A DNA stretch of 64,000 nucleotides, from positions 41,957,197 through 42,021,196 of the forward strand of contig OZ007579.1 in the NCBI GenBank assembly GCA_963931925.1, written 5' to 3'. The translations under genes and the position numbers were made by a program. The notes under the pieces are model-generated. The model did not search any database. It had not been told where the DNA came from and was given only the letters and a program-made list of their open reading frames with translations. This DNA comes from Onchidella celtica (Eukaryota; Mollusca; Gastropoda; Systellommatophora; Onchidiidae). This document shows, one piece after another, positions 1 through 11,805 of this stretch. Every line of letters begins with the position of its first letter. Position 1 is the first letter of the stretch.

Positions 1-612
1 CGTGATTATTTTTTTATGAGAAAAATCTTGGATTTTATAGCTAACTTGAATTTTGAAAGCTGTGGAGTAATACGAAGAATTTCTTGACGGAATAAGAATA
101 CATGTACATGTACCGAATAATTATGGCATTATAATTTCCCATATTTTCTGTATTGTTTGTGAAGTAAGATTTGACCTCTCCTGTTGTCTGAAAAGATAGG
201 TCGATTTTTTGTTTTTAAAATATATCTCAAGTTATTTGAGGGTTAATTCGGAACCGGGGCCGCGTGATCTGCTGTTTATCAAGAAAAACATTCAATTTTC
301 ATTTTGTGATGACCGTAAGAACCCACATTGTATTCGCCGCAGAAAAATGACCCAGATAGAAAGCAAGAGTAAATCTCATTCTGTAAACGTGACACGTAAA
401 GAGTGAATTTGACCTAGATTGGCACGGTACGATCTGTTACCGTGAGATGGCGGTATCAACTATCTATAAGTTTAAAAGCCTTATCATAAAACCGCTGAAT
501 TTGTGATAAACAATCATGTTTCTTGTCACAAAGCAAGGATCATATAACGGTCATCCGGTTATAAGGTAAATCGATGCCTGTACAGTATACATGTACTACA
601 TGTATTAACTTC
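1..612. other. AT-rich intergenic DNA, no gene seen
   Basis: No reading frame with recognisable protein features, no RNA gene and no clear repeat structure was seen. It serves only as left flank. Confidence 0.5.
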
Positions 613-735
613 AGGGCCGTCTCAACATCACTATTGGCCCCCGGGCAAAGCAATAGGCTGCGACCGGTCGCCTACGCAATTACTTAGAAATCTGCATGCA
701 TGGGGCCTCTTGGCAACTGCGTTAAGACGGCTTTG
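613..735. mobile_element. Short inverted-repeat element (MITE-like), 123 bp
   Basis: The left end reads AGGGCCGTCTCAAC and the right end, reverse-complemented, reads CAAAGCCGTCTTAAC, giving imperfect terminal inverted repeats around a GC-richer core with a GGCCCCCGGG stretch. No coding capacity is present. A target-site duplication could not be fixed, so superfamily is not assigned. Confidence 0.5.
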
Positions 736-1335
736 ATTAATTCAAGAACTTTATTATAATGCAGAGTTGGGATACAGTTAAGGCTCAGGCCACACGACGT
801 GCTTGCCGAGACAAAACAGAACTCGACTGTTCACAGCTGTATTGTCTGAACCCCACAACTAGCTCGGCTTTACAGGAGAGTACAGTAATCTGTTATAGGC
901 CTACGTGAATGATAAAATATACTCACAGTCTTAAATGCATTTTAAATCGTTTTTGACATTTCCAGGACAGTATTCAATTTACCACAACAAACATCAGAAA
1001 GGAAAGAAAAAAGTTATTTGTAGTTTTGCGAATACACGCATGGTTTCATGAGAGAGCTAGCATACTGTATGATATGAAGTTGAATCTCTTAAAAATACAG
1101 TGTAATAGTCCTAGATTTAAAAAAAAAATAGTGAGGGGGGGGGGGGGGGGAGGGGAGATTTTAAAATCAGATTCAAACTCGAAAAAAAACAACAAAAACA
1201 AAACAAATCACGCCGACCAAAATGGCTTTGTAAATGCAGTAGTTCTATTGCTGAAGTCCGAAGAACGACAACTTGGCCCTCGCCTAGCTCGGCATTCCTG
1301 TACCAAGGAAGTGGAACATTCGCCTATACGGTAAT

Positions 1336-1635
1336 GATTTGAGGTCTTTATTTTAGGAGGTTCGCTGCCCTTGGCATTTACACCTCACTTTACTTGTTTT
1401 ATTATTTCTTGTTCTGGCGTGGGGGGGGGGGGGATGATATGGATAAATTTTAATCTATTAATTTCAATTTTGCCCGGGCAGCGGCCTTTCGGCCTGCTCT
1501 TTACTATTTCCAAGAACTACTCGATCCTACCCCCCAATAGGACCAGGGACTTGAAAACACGAGAAAAATCCACTTTCCAACATGCCTGCACCTTGGCATG
1601 AGAGGCGAGCACCTTGCCTCTAGACCACCTTGTCC
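1336..1635 (-). mobile_element. tRNA-derived SINE, copy S1 (type II tail, B box deleted)
   Basis: The element is flanked by a 12-bp direct repeat CTATACGGTAAT at 1324-1335 and 1636-1647, a target-site duplication. Its tRNA-like head is at the right (minus sense), with the A-box-like TGGTCTAGAGG. Compared with the copies at 32.1 and 35.9 kb, about 25 bp containing the B box (GGTTCGAATCC) is missing between the A-box part and the body. The internal pol III promoter is therefore broken. The body has the family's run of C (G on the plus strand, about 1421-1433). The left end is the type II tail, shared with the copy at 34.2 kb. Confidence 0.85.
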
Positions 1636-1699
1636 CTATACGGTAATAATTACGCTTTGCTCTTATACGGTAATGAATGCTCTTATCCGTTTCCCAGCT

Positions 1700-1915
1700 C
1701 TCAGCCAATGGTCGAGAGTCACTCTGTGACGTAGCGCGTGGGGCATTCCCTAAAATCCCCTTGTGTTGGGATTATGCCGTGTTTGCAGGTAGGCGCAAGT
1801 TTTCGCCGGTGTCTGAGAGCTGAACGTCAGTTGGTGTGCACGTCTCTGCTCGCGGGCGTTGGCCAGCTGAGTGGCTATCTGGCCGGTTGTTCCAGGAGTA
1901 TGGACTTTGGTAAGT
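1700..1915 (+). promoter_or_regulatory. Candidate promoter and first exon of an unidentified gene
   Basis: This GC-richer island has a CCAAT box (1705-1709) and a CRE-like TGACGTAG (1727-1734). About 170 bp later comes an ATG at 1900 in the context AGGAGT-ATG-GACTTTG, followed at once by a consensus 5' splice donor (GTAAGT at 1910). The exon would code for only M-D-F plus one base (phase 1). Acceptors that fit occur at about 2116 and 3048. The order of CCAAT, CRE, ATG and strong donor is what a real promoter-proximal exon looks like. There is no transcript evidence and the product is unknown. Confidence 0.35.
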
Positions 1916-3048
1916 AGATAAATCTAGACTCTTGATCTACGACACATAACAGCATAATGCAATTATACTGTCACCAGTTTTTGCTACGAATGGTGAAGGC
2001 ACGAATGAAAAAAAAATCTACCAAGGGTGAAATGTTATTAAATTTTATACACTTTGTCTTGTTTGTCAAGTTTAATAGCCAGATAAAAGTATAAACGCAG
2101 CACATTTTTTTCCAGGTTTAAAAGTAGGAAATTATGAAAGAAAAACCATTAAAGGCAATGCAGGAGCAAACTCCTTGCTCTTTAACACCAGAATCTGGAA
2201 GGTCTGATGAAGTGCCAAAACTTCTTCATCTTCTTCTTCGAAGATATTGATAGCTATAGACTAATACATGTATTTGCATGAACTATGAAGTGCCACTTCT
2301 CTGCTGTATAAATTAAAGGCGTAAAACTGCTTCTTGAGCTTTGGCAATTTTAAATTGTCATTTACAAACATTTATAAGTGGCTAACTTATATTTAATATT
2401 TAGTGCAAACAAACCTTAGTCTACTCATGTGCTAAATATCTAGCCACAGAACAAATAGGACTAAAAACAAAACAGTATGGTGAAACTGTTGATCCCATTC
2501 CCTCTTTCTGCATCTGAGACTGTGACAGAAGGTAATCCTGCAAAATTTTGCTACATTTAAAACTTAAAAGTGTGATTGAGAGTGGAAATTTCCCTAACAT
2601 AACACCGCCAAGTTATCTTCCCATCATCATTTCTAAACAGACTTTAAACTACTGATTTCCTGTGTTATTTCACAAGTTAGAGTCCATAGGTGAGAACTGT
2701 CTCCTCAGCGCTGACATCCGCTCTATCGAGATTTTTGCCCGCCCTCAGTCTGCGTATGTTCATATGTCAACATTATTCATAAAAATACGAAAAATGCAAG
2801 TTTACAGCTGGGCTTGTTGAGTGGTTTCGATCCACTTTCCAGACCTATGAAGATTTTCCAATTCTGACGTAGGAGAGTCGAAACAATTTTATTTGCCCAC
2901 TATCACATTCGCAAGCATAACCTTCCGTCACAGCCTCAGTTAAACGATTTTGTTTTTTAATTCCACTCGCAAAGTTGAAATTCCTTGACTTTGGGGCTTT
3001 TTGTCTGAGAATACTGACATTTAATAAGTATTTTGTTTTGATTTGTAG
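1916..3048. other. Possible intron; AT-rich, no other feature recognised
   Basis: It is bounded by the candidate donor at 1910 and acceptor at 3048, and contains a further acceptor-like T-tract plus CCAG near 2116. No repeats or coding segments were recognised. Confidence 0.3.
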
Positions 3049-3173
3049 ATGGTGCAGGTGAAAGTGAAATTGCCAGAGCCAACAAGTCACTGACGAAGAG
3101 GATGAGACCATTGTTTGGAAAGGCTGACTTACACCCAAGCATAGAACTGTTATCTCTACAGGGCTTGGATTGA
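3049..3173 (+). CDS. Candidate second coding exon, unknown short protein
   Basis: A pyrimidine-rich tract ending in TTTGTAG stands before position 3049. Joined in phase to the mini-exon ending at 1909 (M-D-F-G), the frame reads on as an acidic then basic peptide (DGAGESEIARANKSLTKRMR, then PLFGKADLHPSIELLSLQGL) and stops at 3171-3173, about 44 residues in all. I do not recognise the protein. The composition looks coding-like, and this might be a small protein or the start of a gene whose later exons I cannot see. An alternative acceptor near 2116 would give a different short frame (stop after about 33 residues). This is inference from splice signals only. Confidence 0.22.
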
Positions 3174-3884
3174 TAACAGCGTATCAGTATCATCAACAGC
3201 AGCATGAAATGTTCAACCTGCATCACTATCACACCAGAAGGAAATGCTGAAAACTTTGTTGTCTTTGGAAAAGTATGAAATTATCAAGACCACTGACTGG
3301 AGCAGACCGAGAATTGGATGTATACTTTGCACAAATAACATCCTTTTTGTAATGGAATGTGAATACTCAGTTGAACTTTTCCAGCCCATCATCCCTATGT
3401 CAATCAGAGGTAGATTTCTATAGGATTTCTGTAAGATTGGTAGAATTACCATAAGGATAGATTTTTCCCAACATCAAACTGACAGCGGCATGATATCCCA
3501 TGCAGTGGATCTATGTAGGAACGATGTCATTCCTATGAGCAAACATGGGGTCAGTCCTAAGCATGGCGTTGACTTGCTGGCTGGGTTGATTTCAACATCA
3601 GTGGTGTTGCTGTAACTTATTTTTTACCAGATGGTGCACTCGGCACCTTTTTGTACAAGTTGATTTTCTTTTCCATTTCTCCTTAAATAATGACGGCTTG
3701 TAGTGATGGCTGACATTTTTCTTGTGCTGAATTTTTGTTCATCCATCCCCTTTCGTGAATGTGTGTCTTAATGAAAAGAAGCGCTGCTATTATAATTGCG
3801 AACCACGTGACAGAAGGCACTTATCTTTCTAAATAGTCGTAAAAATACATGTACCGGTACCTAAAATGCATTTGCCCATAGTAT

Positions 3885-6800
3885 AGCAGATCACCCGCCT
3901 CCAGCTGTACAACTTTCTCATTGCTTTGAGACAAATGTGATGAAGTGTTCACTGTTCACCTTATTCTTCAAACAATTTGCCGCATGAAATTTGTGATAAC
4001 GTTCAATCATAAAAATTGTTTTTTTTAATCATTTTTGCACGTAAAAATGTGGAAATAACATGCATAATGACAATGATTTTGAGAATGGTAATTTTGGTAA
4101 ACTGTTGTTGTTTTTGTAACCATGGAAACCATTGTGGTCAAGAAAATCCTTGATTTTCAAATTTTCACCCACGTCTCTTTCACTTTCTCATAAATGTGAG
4201 ACCAACTGGGGGATTGTGATTCTTCCATGTGTTACCAGAATTACTGTAGAATTTTCACCCACAAAGGGTACCCCTCACACATCTCTAACAGTTTCTCATA
4301 ATGTTGAGACAGATTTTGGGATTATATAAATTCTTCCCAGTCTTATGTACACATCTTTTAATCTTTTTTGAAACCAGACTTTTGCGGAAATTTCACCCAC
4401 AGCAGGTCCCCCACCTCCATCTGTACAACTTTCTCAATGCTTGGAGACAAATTTTGTCTGCGCCTGTTTACACAAATCATTATTTACCCATACTTGAAGA
4501 GCCTGTAGATAGTTGTATGAGAATTATGATAATCGGAAGCGTAAACACTGTTCTTTTAAATGTCATTTTTACATGCAAAATATAGAACCTAACATGCATG
4601 GTGACAGCAATTTTGAAGATGGTAACTTTGGTAAACAGTTGTTGTTTTTGTAACCACGGAAACCATCATTTAATCTCCACCCACAACCGGTCCCCCACCC
4701 TCATCTCTATCACATTCTCATAAAGTTGAGACAAACTTGGAGATTTTGTACATTGTAGATTCTTGGTTGTCTTATGTACACATTCTTTAATCTTTTCTAA
4801 AACCAGACTTCTGGTACAGTGTATAGAAAATACTGTAACTATCATGAATGATGATGGCAGTGGTTTTCACAATCAAAACTTTGGTAAATGTAGGTGAAAC
4901 ATTTAGTATCATGAAAATATTCATTCACCCACAATGGGTCCCCCACCTCCATCTGTACAACTTTCTCATTGCTCCCAGACGAATTCTGTCCTTATTCTTT
5001 TAAACAAAATTCCTGTTTAATTCTTTTTCTAAGGATACTTCATCTCTTAGTATTTTTATGAAATCTGTGATTTTGGTTGTCGTTGCATGAAATGTGTAGA
5101 ATCTGAAGTGCATGATGAAAATGATTTTGAAGATGGTAACTTTGGTAAACAATTGTTGTTTTTTGTAATCCATAGAAACCATCATTGTGACAGAAATCTT
5201 TAATCTCCACCCACAACCGGTCCCCCACCCTCATCTCTATCACATTCTCATAAAGTTGAGACAAACTTGGAGATTTTGTACATTATAGATTCTTCCTTGT
5301 CTAATGTACACATTCTTTAATCTTTTCTAAAACCAGACTTCTGGTACAGTGTATAAAAAATACTGTAACTATCATTGTTACGATTTGGGGTATGCCCTCA
5401 AATGTTACGGGGTGGTATATTATGGAATTTAGGTGTTCGACTGCATTTAATAAATATCGAGAGGTTTTACAAATTACTCTGCCATCCCATGCCACATACA
5501 CTAATAACAATTTCGAGTAAGTTATATCAAGGACCTTGTAGGGCCACAAATTTATTACTTAAAATTCCTAACAATTTCGTCTATCGTTACATATTAAAAA
5601 GACAACATCAGCAGCATCAAATGAAAATACTATAATACATAACTAGAAGTCTCCTCTAGATTCTTAAAAGATTAGAAAATCTATATCATTCTGACTCATT
5701 CACAGTTTACTTAGTAATTATTTATCTTCAGAAATATAGTCTGCCTACTATCTTGCAAATAATATTCTTATGTCTCAGACGACAATATTAACTCAGTAAT
5801 AGCTTATAAAGGATCAAACCGTCAAGACACACTGACGTAGTTAAGATAGATCTAGATCTGCTCTAGGATGGGCTGGCAATCCCCAGCCTCATCCAGACAC
5901 ATCAAATTACAATTTACAAATGTGTATATCAGTCACTCAGTCTAGATCTTAATTGCAAGTAAAGACATTATAATCTTGCATCCTGTGGTAGCACTTCTAC
6001 TGGAAAAGTAGGGTCAGATTCACGTCATCGTCGACGCACGGTCTCGAAACTTACGATTGGTTCCCTGAAACGATATCAGGGAACTGGAGAAAATAGCTGT
6101 GGGTAATTTCATTGTCTATCCAGGACATAGACATGTCTTTAACAGTCTTATGGTTCTCTCTGGCTGAACCTTAGCCGACACCCTCGCAGGATGGAATACG
6201 CTGCATGGAGTGCCTAAACCTAAAGATAGCTTCGCTTATATCTTCTGCAACCCCAGCCAACTGCTCCAATTTGATTGGTGCATCCATTTCGAGCTCAGCT
6301 CGCAGTCTATTAATAGTAACAGACAAAGTTAAATTACTATGTCAAAAGCGTTCGCAAAGTCTCTCCACCCTCTACGTTTTATGTACGAATTTATTCACTC
6401 CTTATTCGCCCCGTCTTCCCTTGCTAAAGTACACCCAAACCACGGGGTCGAAAACTGCACCGTCACTGTTAATTTATCCATTCGTTCTATCTTGCCCCAC
6501 TTTCTTTCCATCTCTAAGAAAAAGCGTTCCAAAAACAAACTGTCCACGGGAATAGTTCAAGGACGTTTGCACTGGCCAAAATCAATGATGACATGAAATA
6601 AACAAAGCGTGACCCAGCACGGCAATTCAAATCCTAACCCTGACAATCATGAATGATGATGGCAGTGGTTTTCACAATCAAAACTTTGGTAAATGTAGGT
6701 GAAACATTTAGTATCATGAAAATATTCATTCACCCACAACGGGTCCCCCACCTCCATCTGTACAACTTTCTCATTGCTCTGAGACAAATTTGGTCTGTAT

Positions 6801-9520
6801 TCTTTTAATGAAAAATTCCTTTCAATCTTTTTTTTTTTAAGGACACGGCATCTCTTGGTATTTCTATGAAATCTGTGATTTTGGTTGTCGTTGCATGAAA
6901 TGTGTAGAGTCTAATGTGCATACTGAAAATGATTTTGAAGATGGGTAACTTTGGTAAACAGTTGTTGTTTATGTAACCGTGGAAACCATTGTTATGACAG
7001 AAATCATTATCTTCACCCGCAGCGGATCACCCTCCCACATCTCTATCACTTTCTCATATTGTTGAGATCAACAGTGTGAAGTGTACTCCAAATGCTTTCC
7101 TGCCCTGTCCACATGTTCTGTAATCTTTTTTGAAAACATATTCCAGGTATTATCTTTATCCCAACACTTCTCTTTTGGGATTAGATTCTTCCCTGTTTTC
7201 ATTACACATGCTTTATTCTTTTTTTGAAGCCAGACCTGTTGTATAATCTTCACCCACAGTGGGTCTCCCACCTCCAGCTGTACAACTTTCTCAGTGCTTG
7301 GAGACAAATTTTTAGAAATGTAGACTCTTTTGCAGATCCATAAATACATTTGTCTTTTATTCTTATGTGATGGGCTTCAAGTAGTTACTGTGTATTCAGA
7401 AAATCTTTTTTTTATACCCAGGCATGAACAGGGATTCTTTTCCAGCATTTTTTGTTTTGTTTTGGAAAAAGTCATATTTTGCATGAAATGTGTAGAAAAT
7501 AGCACACACAATGATGCTGATTTTGTAGAATCGAAATTTGGTAAATGAAGCTGAAACTTTTAGTATTCTGAAAATCTCCAATCTTCATCCAAAGAAGGTC
7601 CCCCACCTCCATCTGTACAACTTTCTCAATGCTTGGAGTCAAAGCTTTCTCCTCATCCTTTTTAAATGAAAATTCCTTTTGAACTCTTTATTTGTTGGAC
7701 CCAGAGTTCCTAGGTATTTTTGTGACATCTTTGATCAAGCATTTTTTCCCTTTTTATATCACTTTGTGCATGGAAAGTCAAAGTGTAAAAGATCTTCACT
7801 CTCACCCATCTCTGTCACATTCTCATAAAGTTTAGACAAACTTGGAGATTTTGTAGTCTGTTCTTGTATTGTCTTAGTCACACATTCTTTAATCTTTTCT
7901 TCATACCAGACATATGGTACAATGTGTAGAAACAGCTGTCATGATGAGAGTAGTTTTGTAGATTGAAACTTTTGTAAAATGTGGGTGAAAAACTTTTCGG
8001 GAAAATATTTACTTACCCATAGTGGGTCACACAACTCCATCTGCTTGGCGATAGTAACTTTGGTAAACTAGTTGTTTATGTAACTATAGAAACCATTGTT
8101 GTGACAGAAATGCCTTAATCTCCACCCACAACCGGTCCCCCTCCCACATCTCTATCACTTTCTCACAAGGTTGAGACAAACTTGGGGATTTTGTGCATAG
8201 ATTCTTCCTTGTCTTATCTACACATTTTTCAGTCTGTTTTGAAACCAGGAATAAGGTAGAATCTGCACCCACAACGGGTCCCCCACCTCCATCTGTATCA
8301 CTTTCTCATTGCTTTGAGACAAATTTAGTCCACATCTTTTTAAACAAAATCATTATTAACTTTTATTTGAAGGACTTGGAGTCTTTTAGTATTTTTTTGA
8401 AGTGTGATCGCTTTTGCATGAAGGGTGTAAAATCTTCACCCACAATGGGTCCCCCACCTCCATCTGTATCACATTCTCATGTCAAGACAAACTTAGAGAT
8501 TTTGTGCATTCATCCTCGTTTCATTGACACATTTTTCAATCTTTTTTGAGACCAGAATTATTCTAGAATCTCCTCCACAGTGGGTCCCCCCTCCCACATC
8601 TCTATTACTTTCTCATAATGTTGAATTAAACTTGGGGTTTATAAAAGACCATTCCCTGTTTTTATGTATACGAATTACAATCTTTAATCTTTCTTGTAAC
8701 CAGACCCTGGTACAATCTTCACCCATAGTGGTCCACTTCATACAAGTCCATCACATTTTCATGGTGTTGAGACAAACATTGAGAAAAAATGTAGAATCTT
8801 TTGGACATCCATAAACAACTCTATTTTGTACTGTTATCTGGAGGGTCTCAAAAAGTCCCTCAGTGTTCAAGAAATCTTTTTTATTCTCAGTCACAAACAA
8901 TGTTGTTTTGAACATTTTTTGTTTTGTCTTGTAATAAAATTGCTGTTTGCATGGAATATGTAGAAAACAACACGCACGATGACATGAGAATTGTCACATT
9001 GCTTAAAGTTATACACAGCTGTAATTATCTTTATACATAGAGCGAAGATCTTCAGTCTTCACCATAGCGGGTCTCCCACCTTCATCTGTACAACTTTCTC
9101 ATAGCATGGAGACAAACTTATGCCTTTAAACAAAAAAATCCCATTTATTTGAAGTGCACATTGTTTCCTAATATTTATTATTATTTGTTTTTAATGAAAT
9201 CTGTGACCGTGCTCGTCTTTGCATGAAAAGTGTAGAATGTAACATACATACTTTGGTCAAAGGTTAACAGTTGTTGTTTTTGTAACCATGGAAACCTTTG
9301 TTGTAAAAAATCATATATCTTGATCCACAACGGATCCCCTCACACATCTCTCTCACCTTGTCATGATGTTAAGATATACTTGGGAATTACATACATGATG
9401 TATGATGTATAACGTAGTTTTCCATATTTTATTTACACATTCTTCAATATTTTTTTGAAAACAGTTTTCTCCCACAGGGGGTCACCACACACATCTCTAT
9501 GATTTTTTCATGATGTTGAA
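3885..9520. repeat. Degenerate array of a ~60-bp core, at least 21 copies, partly in ~530-bp higher-order units
   Basis: A core reading CACCCACAACGGGTCCCCC followed by CTCCATCTGTACAACTTTCT and ending near GAGACAAA recurs at about 3887, 4164, 4252, 4391, 4675, 4921, 5205, 6729, 7011, 7248, 7573, 7794, 8012, 8119, 8264, 8434, 8569, 8718, 9057, 9322 and 9470. Two subtypes partly alternate: CTGTACAACTTTCTCATTGC and CTCTATCACATTCTCATAAA. Between cores lie shared linkers (such as GGTAACTTTGGTAAACAG and CTTTAATCTTTT). The blocks beginning at 4672, 5202 and, after subtracting the LTR insertion, 7009 repeat at about 530 bp. On the minus strand several cores read as VVQMEVGDPLWV or VIEMRVGDRLWVEI, so the array may descend from a duplicated coding segment. 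Confidence 0.85.
5376..6645. mobile_element. Solo LTR (1,270 bp) with 5-bp target-site duplication
   Basis: The insertion begins TGTTACGATT and ends CCCTGACA (TG...CA termini). It is flanked by ATCAT at 5371-5375 and 6646-6650. The neighbouring array unit provides the empty site: at about 4836-4855 the same sequence runs AACTATCATGAATGATG without interruption. A polyadenylation signal AATAAA at 6597-6602 lies 43 bp before the right end, as expected for the R/U5 part of an LTR read on the plus strand. No gag, protease or reverse transcriptase reading frame is present, so this is best explained by LTR-LTR recombination. The 5-bp duplication is typical of Ty3/gypsy and BEL elements; the superfamily is not proven. 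Confidence 0.85.
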
Positions 9521-9729
9521 CACATCAGATTACTGCTACTACATGTAGTTACAAAGTACATTTATTGCAAAGTGAAATCTTTACAAGACTCTGTCATTGC
9601 TCATGATTAATTTGTGTGCGGTTTTTTTATTTTTTTAATGCTTAATTACAATGAAATTCTGTTAGCTTTCTCACAACTGTGGATCAGCAATGGTTTTGTA
9701 TTTGCCGCTGTGTTTTATAGATTGTGCAT

Positions 9730-9900
9730 TAGTGAGTGAGTGAGTGTCAGTGAAGGAGTGAGTGAGTGAGTGGGTGAGTGAGTGGGTGGCTGGGTGAGTG
9801 AGTGAGTGGGTGGCTGGGTGAGTGTGGGTGAGTGAGTGGGTGGCTGAGTGAGTGAGTGAATGAGTGAGTGAGTGAGTGAATGTGTGAGAGTGAGTGAGTA
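9730..9900. repeat. (GAGT)n/(GGGT) simple repeat
   Basis: About 170 bp of imperfect GTGA/GAGT tetranucleotide repeats with GTGGGTGGCTGG variants. Confidence 0.95.
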
Positions 9901-10423
9901 AACAATTGAGTCAGAACTTTTTATCTCTCAAAATCGTGTTAACTTGTTCATTCTTTAAAGAGTTTTTATGAAGTTTTTAAAAAATGCACAAATCTGAAAA
10001 TGGAATAAACTTGATGAAAATAATTGGAATCTCAGAATTGTTTGTCATGTTTTTAAACATTTCCTTTGCATCCTCTATCATTTGTAACAAGAACCGGCAC
10101 ATCTGTTTTTCTCCCTGTCTGTTGTCTCTTTCTCTCCTCTCTCTCATTCACTCCATCACTCACACATGAACACACTCTAAAAAGACATACAGACCAACAT
10201 TTCAGTATTAATTTTATGTAGTTATACAAACTTAGATAAAGAAACACTTTATCATCCCAAAAAGGAAATTCTTTTTTTACAGTGAGTTAAAGGGCACATA
10301 CATGAAATACGTATATACATGTATTATTACATGAACATGTCATAACATAACTCAAAAGCAGACATAACTCGTGAAGTACACTAAGAGTAAGACAAGCTTT
10401 CACTGCCTGCACAATAGTTGGCA

Positions 10424-10500
10424 GATTATTATTATTATTATTATTATTATTTTATATAGCGCATATCCATTTTTAAAATGCTCTATGCGCTTTACAGAAG
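10424..10500. repeat. (ATT)n tract followed by a GCGC-bearing repeat end
   Basis: About ten ATT triplets run directly into TTTATATAGCGCATATCC and ATGCGCTTTACA. I recall this ATT-plus-AGCGC...GCGCTTTACA pattern as recurring in invertebrate genomes; that is from memory. Element limits are unknown. Confidence 0.5.
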
Positions 10501-10744
10501 AAACCTGTCAACCACAGAGCAGAATGGAGCGCCGGCGAAGCGCTCAACACACTACACTGCTACTTTCTCTCTCACTATCTCGCTCACTCTCTCTCTCTAT
10601 CTCACTCTATCTCAGAGCAAATTGTGGCGCAGCCTGTTAGGCGCAGTACACAACTCACAAGAGTTCACAACTCACAACTCACAATACATATAATATTTGA
10701 ATATTTATTATAATAATATATATTTCATAATGAATAATAAATTT

Positions 10745-10803
10745 TGTTGTTGCTGGTGGGGGGGGGGGGGGTGATATGGATAAATTTTAATCTATTAATT
10801 TCA
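10745..10803 (-). mobile_element. SINE fragment S2 (body with G-run)
   Basis: The stretch GTGATATGGATAAATTTTAA and the words around it, preceded by a run of about 14 G, match the body of SINE copy S1 at 1420-1470 almost exactly. Both the tRNA head and the tail are missing. Confidence 0.75.
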
Positions 10804-11684
10804 TACATCCACTTCAACTAAGTAAACACATGCACAACACACTGAGAAAATGTTAAAGTTAAAAACGATTTACAGCAAGCAACAAAAAATTAAATACACA
10901 ATATCCGAAGTCTTCCAGTGTTTTCTGAAAAAATGAGAACAAATTAAAACAAGTCTTTTAACAACCGCAAAAGATAAATTGAGGTCTTGCATTGAAAGAA
11001 CGAGTTTCATGCTTGTGAGTCACCATAAAATTTGATTTATACACATTATAGAGTTGTTAAATATTAGTTTGATTACTTAAATGTGAAAAGCTTTTAGATT
11101 TCTGATATAATGGTTTGTTGATTATCAAAAAGGCTACGTCTACTAGCCATTCACTTGTCAACATATTTCTCTAAATGTTTCACGTTCTATATCACTTTTA
11201 ATTCTGAGCCAAGGAAATTTTTTCAAAGTTCACCAAGAATTAAAATAAAAAACAAAAAATAGCTGTAACAGACATGTCTACTGAAATACCCAAATCAAGG
11301 GAAATAAGTAAAAGTATTAAATACATAATATTTTCTGTGGATTATTTCCCTTGACCGATCGGGCATTTTCTGAGCTCGCATATTTAATCTCAAACTCACC
11401 AAGCCGCTGCGCATGATGAAACTCTTTTTCTGTAGAATTAAAATTGATAAAACACTGTTGAAAAATTGTCCCCATTATTACATAATTATATTAGTATGGT
11501 GTAATTTGTACAAAAAAGTGCTGTTTCTCGTGATTTTTAGCATAATAATAATTATTAGCCATGTATATGTGTTAACTTTTGAGAACTGGCCTGATAATTA
11601 CTGTACTTACAGTTTGACATACACGAAATAAAAATGGTGAAAAACAAACCATAAATTGCAGTATTTGATATCTATTGCGCACTA

Positions 11685-11805
11685 TATGGTGTGGCCAGGG
11701 TTCTAGAAGATGTCCGGAAGTTAAAGGCCGAAATATCTAATGAAAGGATCCACTCTTCCTCTGAAGATCGTCATCTGTCTCTCTCTATCTGAGGAGTTTC
11801 TTACC
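11685..11805 (+). mobile_element. Repeat Y fragment (TE-derived, coding-like)
   Basis: GTGGCCAGGGTTCTAGAAGA and the following words up to GAGGAGTTTCTTACCAC match sequences at 47.1 (minus), 49.0/49.5 (plus) and 50.4 kb (minus). Other copies translate as TESHELGVAGVLEDVRK and similar. The source protein is not recognised. Confidence 0.6.

Noticed and set aside
5376-6645. Complete LTR retrotransposon or gene in the insertion (frames of up to 116 codons)
   Set aside because: No gag/pol motifs, no internal pair of LTRs and no primer-binding site seen; a solo LTR explains the ends, duplication and AATAAA.
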